Shown here: in pieces, positions 10,454 to 21,945 of the stretch
Numbering within the stretch: position 1 is the stretch's first letter
Layout: each line of letters starts with the position of its first letter
Source: Lepus europaeus
Lineage: Eukaryota > Chordata > Mammalia > Lagomorpha > Leporidae
Length of the DNA: 64,000 nucleotides
Reading direction: 5' to 3'
NCBI RefSeq assembly: GCF_033115175.1
Contig: NC_084850.1
Location: forward strand, 101,433,439 to 101,497,438
Notes under the pieces: model-generated
The model's input: only the letters and a program-made list of their open reading frames with translations
Told to the model about the DNA's origin: nothing
Database searches by the model: none
Made by a program: the position numbers and the translations under genes

Positions 10454-10775
10454 GAAAAATGACAGAAAAATTTGTTCTTTCACCTTGTAAAAAAGAGGTG
10501 TTAGAATAATTAGATTTATTTGATATTTTATAAATTGTATAAAAAGCATTGTAAAAAATACTTACCTTTCCCTAGATTAAAGTTGTTTGGGTAAAATAGC
10601 ATCAATATAAATATTTCAAAAATTTTGTAAAATCCCTAGAGATTTATCATTGCGCTCACTGTTCATGATATATTTATTAGAATTCTAGTATTGTTTTCTT
10701 TATATTAGACAACAGTACAATGTTATCAGACATAATTTCAATTATTTAAAAACTCTTAACATGGTCACAATTTTA
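10454..10775. other. No recognised feature
   Basis: Very AT-rich sequence without recognisable gene or repeat. Confidence 0.4.
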
Positions 10776-11456
10776 GGTTTTTTTTTTTAAGATTTATTTG
10801 TTTCTTTGAGAGGCAGAGTTACAGGGAGAGGGAGAGACAACTTCCATCTGCTGGTTCACTCCCCAAATGGTTGCAATGGCTGTAGCTGGCCCATTCTTTT
10901 TTTTTTTTTTTTTGACAGGCAGAGTGGACAGTGAGAGAGAGAGAGACAGAGAGAAAGGTCTTCCTTTGCCATTGGTTCACCCTCCAATGGCCGCCGCAGC
11001 CGGCGCGCTGCGGCTGGCGCACCGCGCTGATCCGAAGCCAGGAGCCAGGTGCTTCTCTTGGTCTCCCATGGGGTGCAGGGCCCAAGCACTTGGGCCATCC
11101 TCCACTGCACTCCCGGACCATAGCAGAGAGCTGGCCTGGAAGAGGGGCAACTGGGACAGAATCCAGCGCCCTGACCGAGACTAGAACCCTGTGTGCCGGC
11201 GCCGCAGGCAGAGGATTAGCCTATTGAGCCATGGCGCCGGCCAACTGGCCCATGTGAAGCCAGCAGCCAGGAGCCTCTTCTTGGTCTCTCACTCAGATTC
11301 AGAAACCCAAGCACTTGGGCCATCTTCCATTGCTTTCCTAGGCCATAGCAGAGAGCTGGATTGGAAGTGGAGCAGCCAGGACAGAAACTGGTGCCCATAT
11401 GGGATGCTGGCCCCACAGGCAGAGGCCCAACCTGCTATGCCATAGCTCCAGCCCCC
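10776..11456 (-). mobile_element. CSINE split by a second CSINE
   Basis: The outer reverse copy starts with its tail at 10,776 and ends with its head at 11,456. AATTTTAG is found on both sides. Its body is interrupted at 10,888-11,241 by a younger copy in the same orientation. Confidence 0.9.
10893..11241 (-). mobile_element. CSINE, younger type, nested
   Basis: TTTGACAGGCAGAGTGGACA at the tail side and CATGGCGCCGGCC at the head mark the younger subtype. CTGGCCCAT on both sides is the target-site duplication in the older copy. The CpG-rich head is less decayed than in the outer copy. Confidence 0.93.
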
Positions 11457-11486
11457 AAAATTTTAGTTTTTAAAAACCCAATAGTG

Positions 11487-11740
11487 GGATCAGTGTTGTG
11501 GCTCAGAGGATTAAGCTGCCACCTGCATTACCGGCATCCCATATGAGCACCAGTTCGAGTCCTGGATGCTCTGCTTCCCATCCAGCTCCCTGCTAATGCT
11601 CCTGGGAAAGCAGTGCAAGATGGTTCAAGTATTTGCATCCCTGCCACCCATGTGGGAGACCCTGATGGAGTTCCAGACTCCTTATTTTGCTGTAGCCATT
11701 GTGGCCATTTGGGGAATGAACTAGCGGATGGAAGAGATTT
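11487..11740 (+). mobile_element. CSINE, older type
   Basis: A plus-strand copy with a clear B box (CAGTTCGAGTCCTGG). The CT tract and tail are reduced to a T/A-rich end that merges with the tail of the next, oppositely oriented copy. Confidence 0.85.
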
Positions 11741-11756
11741 CTCATTTTTTTAAATT

Positions 11757-12097
11757 ATTTTTTTAAAGATTTATTTATTTATTTGAAAGTCAGAGTTACA
11801 CAGAGTGAGAAGGAGAGGCAGAGAGGGAGTGAGAGAGAGGTCTTCATCTGCTGGTTCACTCCCCAATTGGCCACAACCACCGGAACTGCGCTAATCTGAA
11901 GCCAGGAGCCAGGAACTTCTTCCAGGTCTCCCACATGGGTGCAGGGGCCCAAGGACTTGGGCCATCTTCTACTGCTTTCCCAGGCCATAGCAGAGAGCTG
12001 GATCAGAAGTGGAACAGGCAGGACCCAAACTGGTGCCTATATATGATGCTGGCATGCTAGGTGGCAGTTCTACCTGCTCCGCCACAGTGCCAGTCCC
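11757..12097 (-). mobile_element. CSINE, full length, inverted relative to the previous copy
   Basis: Reverse copy from tail (TTTAAAGATTTATTTATTTATTT) to head (CACAGTGCCAGTCCC). With the preceding copy it forms a tail-to-tail inverted pair. Confidence 0.93.
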
Positions 12098-13084
12098 ACC
12101 TGCCTCAGATTTAGGGGCACCCTTTTGCCATCAGTCAGGAACCCTTTGATTTTTCTACCTAGACATCAAAAGGAACCTCCAGCTCCAAAATGTCTTGAAA
12201 ACAGCGATCTGTTTCATCAGGCTGCCTTCTTTCTCACCGTCACCACTGTATTACCTCTGGTTTAAGTTTTCTAGACATTAGATGTACCAAAAGGTCTATA
12301 GTGATATGTTAGGACTACAAGCTTAGGTGGAATCCCGGCCCCAGATGGAAGGCTGTGACCTTCCTTTCTCATCAGATTCTCAAGAAGCCTTAGAGCAAGA
12401 GGTCAGGAGATCGGGGATAGTAGGCCTATTAAACTTGACTGTGACAGCAGATTGTGTATAGGCAGCCTTCATGCCTGGAGCTGCTGCCGTGCAGGCCACT
12501 CAGAAGTTCACTAAACTTCTGTGTCTTACATGCTTTGCTACAGGAAATGACTGTGTCCCGTGAGCAGTCTGACCAAAACCACTCCCAGAGTTCTCAGAAA
12601 ACTGCAGGGCCTCCATTGAGCTGTCTTGTCACAATTGGCCGGCACAGGGTATGATCCTAGCTTCTTGGTCAGAAGTGATTGCCGTGCATATGTTCCCCCA
12701 AACACTCTGGTGTCTGTGCTACCACCCAAAACACGTGGCCTGCAAACCAGGAGACCCATTGCCTTGTTGTCACTGTCATCATTATTCTGCTATCTGAATA
12801 CACTTCCGGCTGATGTCCAGGAATCTTCTGGACTGGCTCCCTGCAAATCTTAAATCTTGCCCTTGTCTACCTTTAATAGCTGCTATTTAGAAAAATGTAT
12901 TTCTAAGTATATCTCTCATTAAATTCCCAGTCTCTCACTCTCTGACAGCTGTCAGTCCTTCACACCCAGGAAAACTCTTTGAAGCGAATTCAACCTTGTG
13001 GTAACTCTTCATTCCATCACTAACAGTGTTTCAGTGTAGAGTTTGTGGCTTTAAAAATAGGGGGAACACAGCAAGTGCTCACAG
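12098..13084. other. No recognised feature
   Basis: About 1 kb with no gene or repeat I can name. Short open frames here lack any family resemblance. Confidence 0.4.
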
Positions 13085-13470
13085 TTGCCCTTTGCTACCC
13101 TTTGCTTGGTCTTGACCTAACTTGAGTCAGGCTTCTCTCTTTCCTACAGGCCCTTGAACTCTGATTGCCCCTAAGCCTGAGCAAACACAAAAAAGTACAG
13201 CATGACCCTGTTCTCAGCCTCTCCTGGGAATGGACATTTGCCTCTGAGACCCCATTGGCCATTTTCCCTTATTTTTGCAGCTTCCTCTTCACAGATTTTT
13301 ATCTCTGCTTGCTGCCTCCTTACCCTATTAAAGAAAAATATTTTTTTTCTGTTTGGATTTGAGACTTCTACATTCTTTATGGTCACAACATTCTCCCTAT
13401 TGCAATAGTCCCTTCTCTTGTAATAATCCTTTTGAATCAAACTTTCTCCTAAGTCCTGATATTTTTTTGA
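13085..13470 (+). mobile_element. Solo LTR, family A copy 2 (fossil)
   Basis: It parallels 395-780 block by block ('cttggtcttgacctaacttgagtcagg', 'gaccctgttctcagcctctcctgggaat', 'ttctgtttggatttgagact'). No retroviral genes lie between the two copies, so both are probably solo LTRs of an old endogenous retrovirus family. Confidence 0.55.
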
Positions 13471-13729
13471 CAACTCACATGCAAAAAGATGTGTTAACAA
13501 GTGTGCAGAGCTCCCCATCACAGTCAGGAGGTAAACTAGGACTGTGCTGCTATCTAATAACATGACTGCTGAAATACAGTGAGATCTGCCCAAGGTTTCC
13601 AGTTCTTGAGGCTTTTGTTTAATTCACGTGAATAGCTCACTGCACTCTGCTATCTGCATTTCTTACTTGAAATACTGTGTGATGTCCTGCACACTTGCTG
13701 TTCCTGCTGCCCCCTCTCAGATTAGTGAT

Positions 13730-13784
13730 TTTTTTAAAAAAGATTTATTTATATATTTGGCAGAGTGAAAGTGTGAGCAAAAAG

Positions 13785-13828
<44 letters not shown>

Positions 13829-14083
13829 CCATTGGTTGGTTCACGCCCCAAATGGCAGCAATGGCTGAGGCTGGGCCAGGCCAAAGCAAGAAACCTGGAA
13901 CTCTATCCAAGTCTTATATGGGTGGTAGGGTTCAAGCACTTGAGCCATCTACTGCCACTTTCCCAGACACATTAGCAGGGAGCTAGATTGGAAGCAGAGC
14001 AGCTGGAACTTGAACTGGCCCTCTGACATGGGATGCTGGCATTGAATAGTGGAAGCTTAACTCACTGCACCACAATGCCAGCA
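13730..14083 (-). mobile_element. CSINE, older type, with (GA)n
   Basis: Reverse copy with a pure (GA)n of about 38 bp near 13,789-13,827. It is flanked by CAGATTAGTGATTTTT and CAGATGAGTGATTTTT, a target-site duplication shared with the next copy. Confidence 0.92.
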
Positions 14084-14097
14084 CACAGATGAGTGAT

Positions 14098-14416
14098 TTT
14101 TTTTTTAAATTTTTGACAGGCAGAGTGGACAGTGAGAGAGAGACAGAGAGAAAGATCTTCCTTTTTGCCGTTGGTTCACCCTCCAATGGCCACTGCGGCC
14201 GGCGCACCGCGCTGATCCGATGGCAGGAGCCAGGTCTCCCATGGGGTGCAGAGCCCAAGCACTTGGGCCATCCTCCACTGCACTCCCTGGCCACAGCAGA
14301 GAGCTGGCCTGGAAGAGGGGCAACCGGGACAAGATCGGTGCCCCAACCGGGACTAGAACCCAGTGTGCCGGCGCTGCAAGGCGGAGGATTAGCCTAGTGA
14401 GCCGCAGCGCCGGCCT
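14098..14416 (-). mobile_element. CSINE, younger type
   Basis: 'TTGACAGGCAGAGTGGACA' tail side and CGCAGCGCCGGCC head. GATGAGTGATTTT occurs on both sides, so this is a second insertion at the duplicated target of the previous copy. Confidence 0.93.
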
Positions 14417-15230
14417 GAGATGAGTGATTTTAAGGTGACTTGTACCACCACAACTATTGGGAAAGTTTGTGACATTAGAGAGTTGGGTGAGCATGATTGT
14501 CAGGGTCCCTTCCCTGGGGCATACTGCTGCTGAGTGAACATTTTGAGCCAAATTCAAATTCAAGAAATACTGTCCAGTGTGGAATGAAGGGAAGTTTATG
14601 ATAAGCCCCTTGATTCCCTAAAAGGCCTTCCAGGCTCACTCTGCTGTGAGGTTAGGTTAGTGAAGAATTCCTATGCAGGTAAGTTTATGTGGTTTAGTGC
14701 AATTCCAGGTTGTGCTAATAAGAGTTTATAATGTTGCAGCCAAACAAAAGTGCATGTTGTCCATATTATATTTAGCACATTGGTCAACTCACTGATTATG
14801 GGCTCCGTCCACCATTGGCTGGATATGAGTATTCACATGAATTGCCTTCTGGATCTTGTTGATGGATGTCTACATCAGGGGAGTAGGCTTATCTTGGTAG
14901 GTGAGGTTTGTGGGGGCTGCTTGGCCAGGAGAGGGCTGTTTTGCTCTGTGTACTGAAATCAGGTCGGTAGAAGCAGACCAGTGTATGGCTGGTTATGTTT
15001 GTAATCTCAAGGCTAAAGCTAGCTGCAGGTATGGTCATCCTTGTTCTGGTAGATGTGCATTGGTGTTTCAGTTTCCTGCTGGTGACCAATAGTAAATAGA
15101 GTGGATGTGTGTGCATGGCTAGAAGCTTTGGGGTGCTCTCAGTGGGTTTTCAGAAAACTTGTCAATTTAGCTGCGTACCAAAGTGAATTCTGAACAATAG
15201 GGAACACACGTATGGGACCCTTATAGGAGG
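14417..15230. other. Undiagnosed sequence
   Basis: No repeat or gene recognised with confidence. It may be old endogenous-retrovirus interior on the minus strand, but I see no diagnostic domain. Confidence 0.3.
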
Positions 15231-17485
15231 GGATGCAAATCATCTCAAAAGTAGACATGCGCTGTATTCCACACGAGAGCCATCTGTGCCCCTGCTTCTC
15301 AGGATGCTGCTGTCTCAGTGGGGGGTGACCGGCTCCATCCCTCGCCCTCTGGGAGAAACTGTTCTAGGGCAGCCAGTGCACAGCTTCCGTAGCCCCAGAG
15401 ATGGCCCCTTGGAAGCAGGTGGTGTGACTACGCCAACACGTTTCCTCCCAGGCTGGCGTGGCTCCACCCCTTTCATTCCTCTACCTGTAAGCTGGGAAGT
15501 GCACGTCCTTTAAGGTACCCCAGGAGAGTAACACTGGGCAGCAGCACCCCTCCAGGATGTCCCAGGTCCTTATGGATGGTGGCCTGGGTAGGTAGGCCTG
15601 GCAGATGTTGGCATAGCTATGCCCAAGAAGTTGTCGGTGAGGATGGAGAAACTCCCATGTAGAGAGCGGTCAGGTTTCTCCAGGGGATCAGCAATGTTTT
15701 GGGGGAGATTTGTCTTTGCAGTACCCTCAAGGGACGTCAGTGGTTTACTGGGCAGCCAGCCTTGCAATCCTTGTAGAACCTGCTTCCATCAGGTGTCCTG
15801 GCCGTGTGTGGGCTCAGGGTAGGGGAGGTTTCCCAAGCTGGGTGTAGCCCCTGTATTTTAGACAAGCCTGGGTCCAGATGACGTGATGTAGCCTGCACAG
15901 CTTTGCTTGGATGGAATGAGTGGCCTGGGAGGAGGCCCACGGAAAGGAGCCCTGGGCACAGGGTGAGTGCAGCTTGTCTCAGCAAGTGGGGTTTGTGGTG
16001 CGGGGGAGAGAGCACGTGATGACCGCTAGGGAAAGCGGCCAGTACAAGGGCTCACACGGCTGGCAGGGTTCACCCTGGGGATTCTTAGGAGCGCCGATGC
16101 TATCTGCAATCCCGTAGGGTTGGCTGCTGTTGGCTGTGGACGGCAGCACTTTTTGGAACAGATTGCACCAATCACAAGCATCGTGGCGATGATACAGGGT
16201 ACTAGGTACTGTCTCTGGGCCCGCGTTCAATGAGACTCCACAGTGGTGGCCAGTGATGACGTGAGTTCACGGTGGTCATGTCACGAGCTCTGCGGTGGGA
16301 GGTGGCCCCCGGGACTCGGAAGGCACCTCGGTCACAGGCGGCTGTAACCTAGAGCCTGGCTGAGCCCAGCGGGTGCACTGCTGGGAGGTGGAGTGCTGGC
16401 TTCGGTGCAGACGCCTGGTTGTGTTAGGAGGATGGAGCAACCCTCGTGGCCACCACTGTGCTTCCTTCCCACTGTCCCCAGTCTTCCCCGTGTTGCGTCC
16501 CCCTGAGGGGTGTGTGTGCCGTGATGCTGCCGGGCATACCTGGTCAGCACAAGGCTGCAGATTCCCACGATGGTGGCTCCAGCAGTGAGCGTGCACTTGA
16601 CGCTGCGGAGGGGAGGGGCTGCTTGGAGAAGGAGGGGCCGCAGCAGCAGGGTGGGGGTGAAAACCAGAGACCTTCTGCCGTGAGCAGTGAGCAGTGGGGG
16701 CTCAGTTTTCCTTGGCTGTCCCTGGTTAGGGGGTGACGAGTTTTGCTCCTGGGGGTCGGGAACAGGTCCAGGTTTGTCCCTGGAGCCTTGAGTAAGGTGC
16801 CTGGGCAGCAGGTGAGCACCCTCTCTTTTCAGGTGGTGGTGGGGTTTGCCTGGCTTAGGCCGGATGAGGAGCAGGTACAGGCTGGGCGTGGCCCCGGGGT
16901 GCGTGGTCCAGGTCCGCTGCTTGGCGGGACTGAAGGGGAAGTGGCCAGGTGCCAGCTTTGCAGGGAGGGAGAAGGTGAAGGATGGTAACAGGTGTGGGTG
17001 CGAGGCCAGGGACCCCATGTCCGTGAACAGCGTCCTGGGGCTGCGTGCCCGGCGTGGCTGTGTGCTCGGCAGAGGCCTCGGTGTCTCTGCGGGGGTCTGC
17101 TCCGTGTGTGGGTAGCAGTACGCTGCCGTTGTGCCATAGGGGCGTGAATGACGTCATCAGGGCTGTGGGCAGTGGTTTCTGAAGTTCTCCCCACAACCCT
17201 TGTTCTCAAAGCCCTGCGTGTCTTACTATGGCACGGGCCACTGCGGGCCAGTAAGGAAGGTGGGAACCCAAGCAAAGCTGGTTTCAAATGTCCATTGCTG
17301 CATTTGCTCGGCAGTGAGGCAGCACCTGGGCCTGCCTGCCTGCCTGTGCCGCTCCCCACGGCCTGAACCATTGGGCAGCGGTGGCGGAGGTTGGTACCCT
17401 GCGTGGCTTAGCCGGCAGCTGCCTCTTTCACCCTCTGCCACAGTTCAGGCATCTTTAGTGGTTCCTGATGCTGCAGGGTGAGGCC
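15231..17485. other. GC- and CpG-rich block, no gene recognised
   Basis: Base composition rises sharply compared with the AT-rich surroundings and CpG dinucleotides are frequent. Long open frames on both strands (for example the minus frame 17,018-16,332) are low-complexity in Pro/Ser/Arg and resemble no protein family, as expected by chance in GC-rich DNA. The block stops exactly where the retroviral 5' LTR begins. It could be old retroviral interior, a CpG island of an unseen transcript, or unrelated GC-rich DNA. Confidence 0.35.
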
Positions 17486-17735
17486 TGTCGGGACAAGAAA
17501 ATCCAGATAAACAGGTTGAATAATAACTGTTAAGTGTTAGTCAAGTCCCACACTGCCATGTTCTCTTATCTGTGCCTCTATGACAACTGGGCAGGTCCTG
17601 GTTGCTGATACATTTTCTGCTGGTCAGTGGGCCCAGTGAGGCTGATACATTTCCTGCTGGTTAGCAGGCCCAGTTAAGCTGACACTTTTTCTGCTATGTA
17701 AGTCCTTGGCTTTAGCCACTATTGTATAAAGCCTG

Positions 17736-17779
<44 letters not shown>

Positions 17780-17945
17780 GTATATATATATATATGGAGG
17801 CCAACTCTTGTGCTGTTGGCTGCTGCTGTTGCTACAGATGCTGCTGTTGCTGCTGTCTGCTGAATAAAGCATGTCTTCTCTACCTGTGGATCCATGCGTG
17901 GTCTTCCGGTTTCTGATGCACACCTCAACATCCCAGGTGGCTGAG
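17486..17945 (+). repeat. 5' LTR of the class I retrovirus (fossil)
   Basis: It begins TGTC and has a TATA region expanded into a (TA)n microsatellite at about 17,738-17,795. A CTG-rich 'tgctgctgttgctgctg' tract and an AATAAAGC polyadenylation signal follow. It is longer than the 3' LTR mainly because of the (TA)n. Confidence 0.8.
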
Positions 17946-19539
17946 CACAGATCCAAATCTGGTCTAATTTACATGAATTGGGGGTGAGTGTCCCCAGTGC
18001 CCCACCAGGGGACATGTTGCATCTGATCGGGCTGTGGTATCCCGTGGCAGCAGTCCCAGCATCTTGGTCCCTCACCCCCACCCCAGAGGAGTGGAAACTG
18101 GTGAACGGAAGTTCCCAAACCTTGGGAGGACATGCTGCCAGAGAAATATCGGGCTGATGCTGGTTGGATGGATGGATGTTACATATGATGTCAAAGGAGC
18201 AGTATGAAGCCACACTTGCCGGTGACACCTGGGTAGAAAATTGTGCCATGTGGAAAAACAGCTAGAGACCCGTGTATGGGTGTACACTTTGGTGCTGTAA
18301 ACAGGATTCTTTTCAGGTGAGTATAAAATATAAGGTTTTGGATAACTATAGTAGGTGGTGCCTGGTGGTTATGGCCTTGTGGGCTGGGGAGCCCTGCCCC
18401 CCAGGAGTGGCCTGGAGTAGATAATTCTCCCACTACCATGACAAAGACATTGCATAGATTGTGAGAGCTGTCTGAGCAGGGAGATGCCCAGATAGCAGAG
18501 AGGGCCACAAGAAGTGAGACTGATTTGCAGACAGAAACCTGAGGAAAACTTGTGTGCTTGCAGCACACCTCAACAACAGCATGGGAAAAGGACAGCCACT
18601 TTGTGAGCTCTGCCTCAAGCCACATACTCCACCTCCGCTTTTTCTGGGGAAGAGGTGAGAAAAATGAAGAGGCGGCTGCAAGAGCTTGTGAAAACAACAA
18701 GGAAAGACCGACTCAGAGGGCCCTGATAAGGACTCAGAGGGCCCTGATAACGCAACAAGCTCCAACACCTGGGGAAAGAAGCCCAGGAGATCAAGATCAA
18801 GATCAAGATCAAAATGACTGCTACTTAGTGCTGATGAGGGTAATTGAGGCCCTGAGCCAGGTCACCTGCCGGGGGCTACTGCGGGAGCCTGAGCTTACAG
18901 ACAAGGTAAATTTTGGCTGCAGATGCGGGCAGTAAAATCCCTTGTCAGAGGACACCCACAGCATGCAGCAGTGACTGTGCCAGTGCCCCAGCAAATAGCG
19001 CGGATGTCATAGTACTGATTCCCCGGGGTACATGAACAGCTTGAACAGACTGTTATCCAGTTGGAAAAGGTTGATGTTATTCACCCTGTACACAGCCCAG
19101 ATAATTCACTGGTATGGCTGGCACAGAAGCCAGATGGTACCTGGCAACTGACTGTGGATTATCGAAGAGGCAAGCAAGGTGACAGCAACTCTACATGCTG
19201 CTGTTTGTGGGTTACGGACATCTTGGACCATTTGACTCTGACTTTGGGACAGTAGCACTATGTGGTGAACTTGGCTAATGGGTTTCTCTCCACTGACATA
19301 GCTCCTGAGAGCCAAGAGCAGTTTGCATTTACCTGGGAAGCGAGATGATGGACCTTTGTTGTTCTTCCCTGAGGTTATCTACATAGTCATACCATTTGTC
19401 CTAGGCTGCTAGCTGAGGATCTGGCCTCCTGAAAGAAGCCTCCTACTGTTGTTCTGTTCCATTGTATTGATGATAAAATGTTAATCTCTGATTCTCTTGC
19501 ACATTGAGAAACTGTAGCTGAGGGTTTAAAACATGCTCT

Positions 19540-19798
19540 GGGGGCTGGTGCTATGGTGCAGTGGGTTAACACCCTGGCCCAAAGCGCCGGCATCCCATAT
19601 GGGTGCCAGTTTAAGACCCGGCTGCTCCACTTCCCATCCAGCTCTCTGCTATGGCCTGGGAAAGCAGTAGAAGATGGCCCAAGACCTTGGGCCCCTGCAC
19701 CCACGTGGGAGACCTGGAAGAAGCTCCTGTCTCCTGGCTTCAGATCAGCGCAGCTCCGGCAGTTGTGGCCAACTGGAGAGTGAACCATCAGATGGAAG

Positions 19799-19834
<36 letters not shown>

Positions 19835-19872
19835 AACCCTGGCTTTCAAATAAATAAATAAATCTTTAAAAA
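19540..19872 (+). mobile_element. CSINE inserted in the retrovirus
   Basis: A well-preserved full-length copy with (CT)n. AAAACATGCTCTGG on both sides is the target-site duplication. Confidence 0.94.
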
Positions 19873-20469
19873 AAACATGCTCTGGATTCATAGAGATGGA
19901 CATTCAATGTCAACGAGGTGCTGCACGGACCTGGCTTGTGTGTTGAAATCTTAAGAGTTTGCTTGGGTAACGACTAAAGTCATACTTAAAGCTGTGATTG
20001 ATGAAATCCAGGCTTTTCCATGCTGTTATGGACTTTTGTGGGAATTACTGGGATACTGGTGAGTATTTATTCCTCATTTAACACAGATGCTCTGCCCATG
20101 CTATCAATTGTGCCAATAGGAGGCAACATTAGATGCCCGAGATTGAGTAGGCTTTTGCAGCTTCCAACCGCATGGTGACACAAGCTCAGGTACTACAAGC
20201 GATAGACCCCACAAAACCTTTCCAGTTAGATGTTGCTGTTATCGCCACTGGTTTTAGAAGGGGGCTGTGAGGACAGGCAGGGAAAAGACAAATTGCTGTC
20301 AGGTTCTGGTTCCATTTATAAAAGGGAGGCCAAATGGCATAACCTCCCCCCATACACATTAAAAAAAGATAACAGCCATGTGTGTAGCTTTGCAGGCTTG
20401 TCAGCCCATAAGTGTCCCCAGAATATCCAAATAAGGACTGTGTACCCTATAGCTGGCTGGTTATGTTAG

Positions 20470-21100
20470 TGGCGGTGAGTGGAATAGGTTCGTGTCTTCA
20501 CGCAAGAAAGCATTCAGATGTGTGACAGAGAACAGTGATAAGCAAGGTAACAAGGTTTAATGGGGTAGGACATCTGTCAGAACGGACAGGACAGAATCTG
20601 AGAGAAAGCACCCTGTCATTCAGACTGGGGAAAACAAGGTTACGTGGTTTAATGCAGAGGGTACACCTGGCGGAACAGGCGGGCAGCTCAGGAGAGAGCT
20701 GAATATGCAGTCTGTATTTAGAATGGGGCTTATAAGGGAAAAGGGATTCAGTTCTTCCCACAATTTCTCCTTCCCCTCCTCCACCACCTCCTCCTCCAGG
20801 ACAAAGGGTTTGCTGAGTGTGAATGAGGTGAAATTCCTTCCAAAGGTTTCACTACTCCTTGCTGTCAGACCAGTACGTCAGACCGGGGAGCCTAACTGGC
20901 CCCAGGCAGAGGAGCTTCCCCCAGGGTACCTTCCTTGTTTTATTGCTCAGAGTTATCAGGCCATGTAACCCATCTGGTGCTGGGGAGAAAGGATTCTCTT
21001 GGGGAGCTTTCCTTGGGGGGGGGGGGAAGGCTGAGACCACCTTTAGAGATATTCGGGGTATGGGTGAGACTTTGTAGTGTAAAATAAAGATAATTGAAAA
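20470..21100 (-). mobile_element. LTR-like element, family B copy 1 (fossil)
   Basis: This region shares several blocks in the same order with 34,975-35,500 ('gataagcaaggtaacaaggtttaatggg', 'cattcagactggggaaaacaagg', 'gtacacctggcggaacaggcggg'). The minus-strand reading has ATTAAA polyadenylation-like motifs. It interrupts the plus-strand retrovirus and is probably a separate LTR insertion. Confidence 0.45.
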
Positions 21101-21256
21101 TGGAAAGAAAAACCTGGTGTTAAATTGGAAATTGCATAGAAAATTAATTTTTTAAAAATATCATGTAAGATCTCTGTCTTTAATGTGCTGTACACTGTTA
21201 TTTAATGCTATAACTAGTACTCCAACAGTATTTTTTCACTTTGTGTTGCTATGTGG

Positions 21257-21320
21257 GGGCAAACTGTTGAAATCTTTACTTAATATATACTAAACTGATC
21301 TTCTGTATATAAAGAAAAAA
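21257..21320 (+). mobile_element. Short rabbit LINE-1 fragment
   Basis: 'aaactgttgaaatctttac' to 'gatcttctgtatataaag' is the plus-strand equivalent of the rabbit LINE-1 3' UTR block seen at 27,407-27,462, ending in an A-run. Confidence 0.7.
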
Positions 21321-21429
21321 AAATACTGGGCTGCTTCCAACATGAGCTTCTGCAGATACTTTAATTTTCTCAGGCCCCTCTCACACGTACAAGCTAATTT
21401 CTAACTTCCTGCCTAACAGTTACAATCCT

Positions 21430-21945
21430 GGGTGGCTACGCCGCCGAAGACGCCTAAGACGGGAGTAGCTCAGATGCCCACTTTGGCCAAATGGGGGGTG
21501 TACTTAAAAGAGAGGGTGGCTATTAATACTAGTCTCTAAAGGGCAATAAAGCTCACAAGATGTTACCCTTCCCTCCCTCCCCCTTGGTTCAGGAACAAGC
21601 TCAACCTCTCCCAGATTCCCTGGAAAGCATCTGGCAAAACAGATAAGCCGCACAGGGCAGCTTGCGAAACAGATAAGAAGAAAGTTTCCAGCTACTTCTA
21701 AAAGCTCCCTACTCCCTACTGCCCGCCAGCTGCAAGCCCCCTACCTCCCATCAGGGTGATTCCCTCTTCAGCCAGATAAAAGCCCAGCCCTGCCTGTGCC
21801 CTGGGTGCAATCTCTTCAGAGACTGTCGCCACCTCTTTTCTTCAATAAAGCAACCTGTCTCTGTTGAGTTCGGCTCTGTCTCTTTCCATCTCTCTTTTCT
21901 GGGGGTACAAAGGCCAGAACCCCGAGCTATTCCAAACCTAATATC
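21430..21945 (+). mobile_element. Solo LTR inside the retrovirus (fossil)
   Basis: It has a TATA-like AGATAAAAGCCC at about 21,774, an AATAAAGC signal at 21,844 about 65 bp downstream, and a CT-rich end, which is LTR architecture. No coding sequence of the same element adjoins. Family not identified and the left boundary approximate. Confidence 0.55.

Noticed and set aside
16332-17371. Long minus-strand open frames (228 and 180 codons) in GC-rich DNA
   Set aside because: Composition is Pro/Ser/Arg/Leu-rich without domains, the frames overlap on both strands, and no splice-bounded gene or family resemblance is visible. Such frames arise by chance where stop codons are rare.
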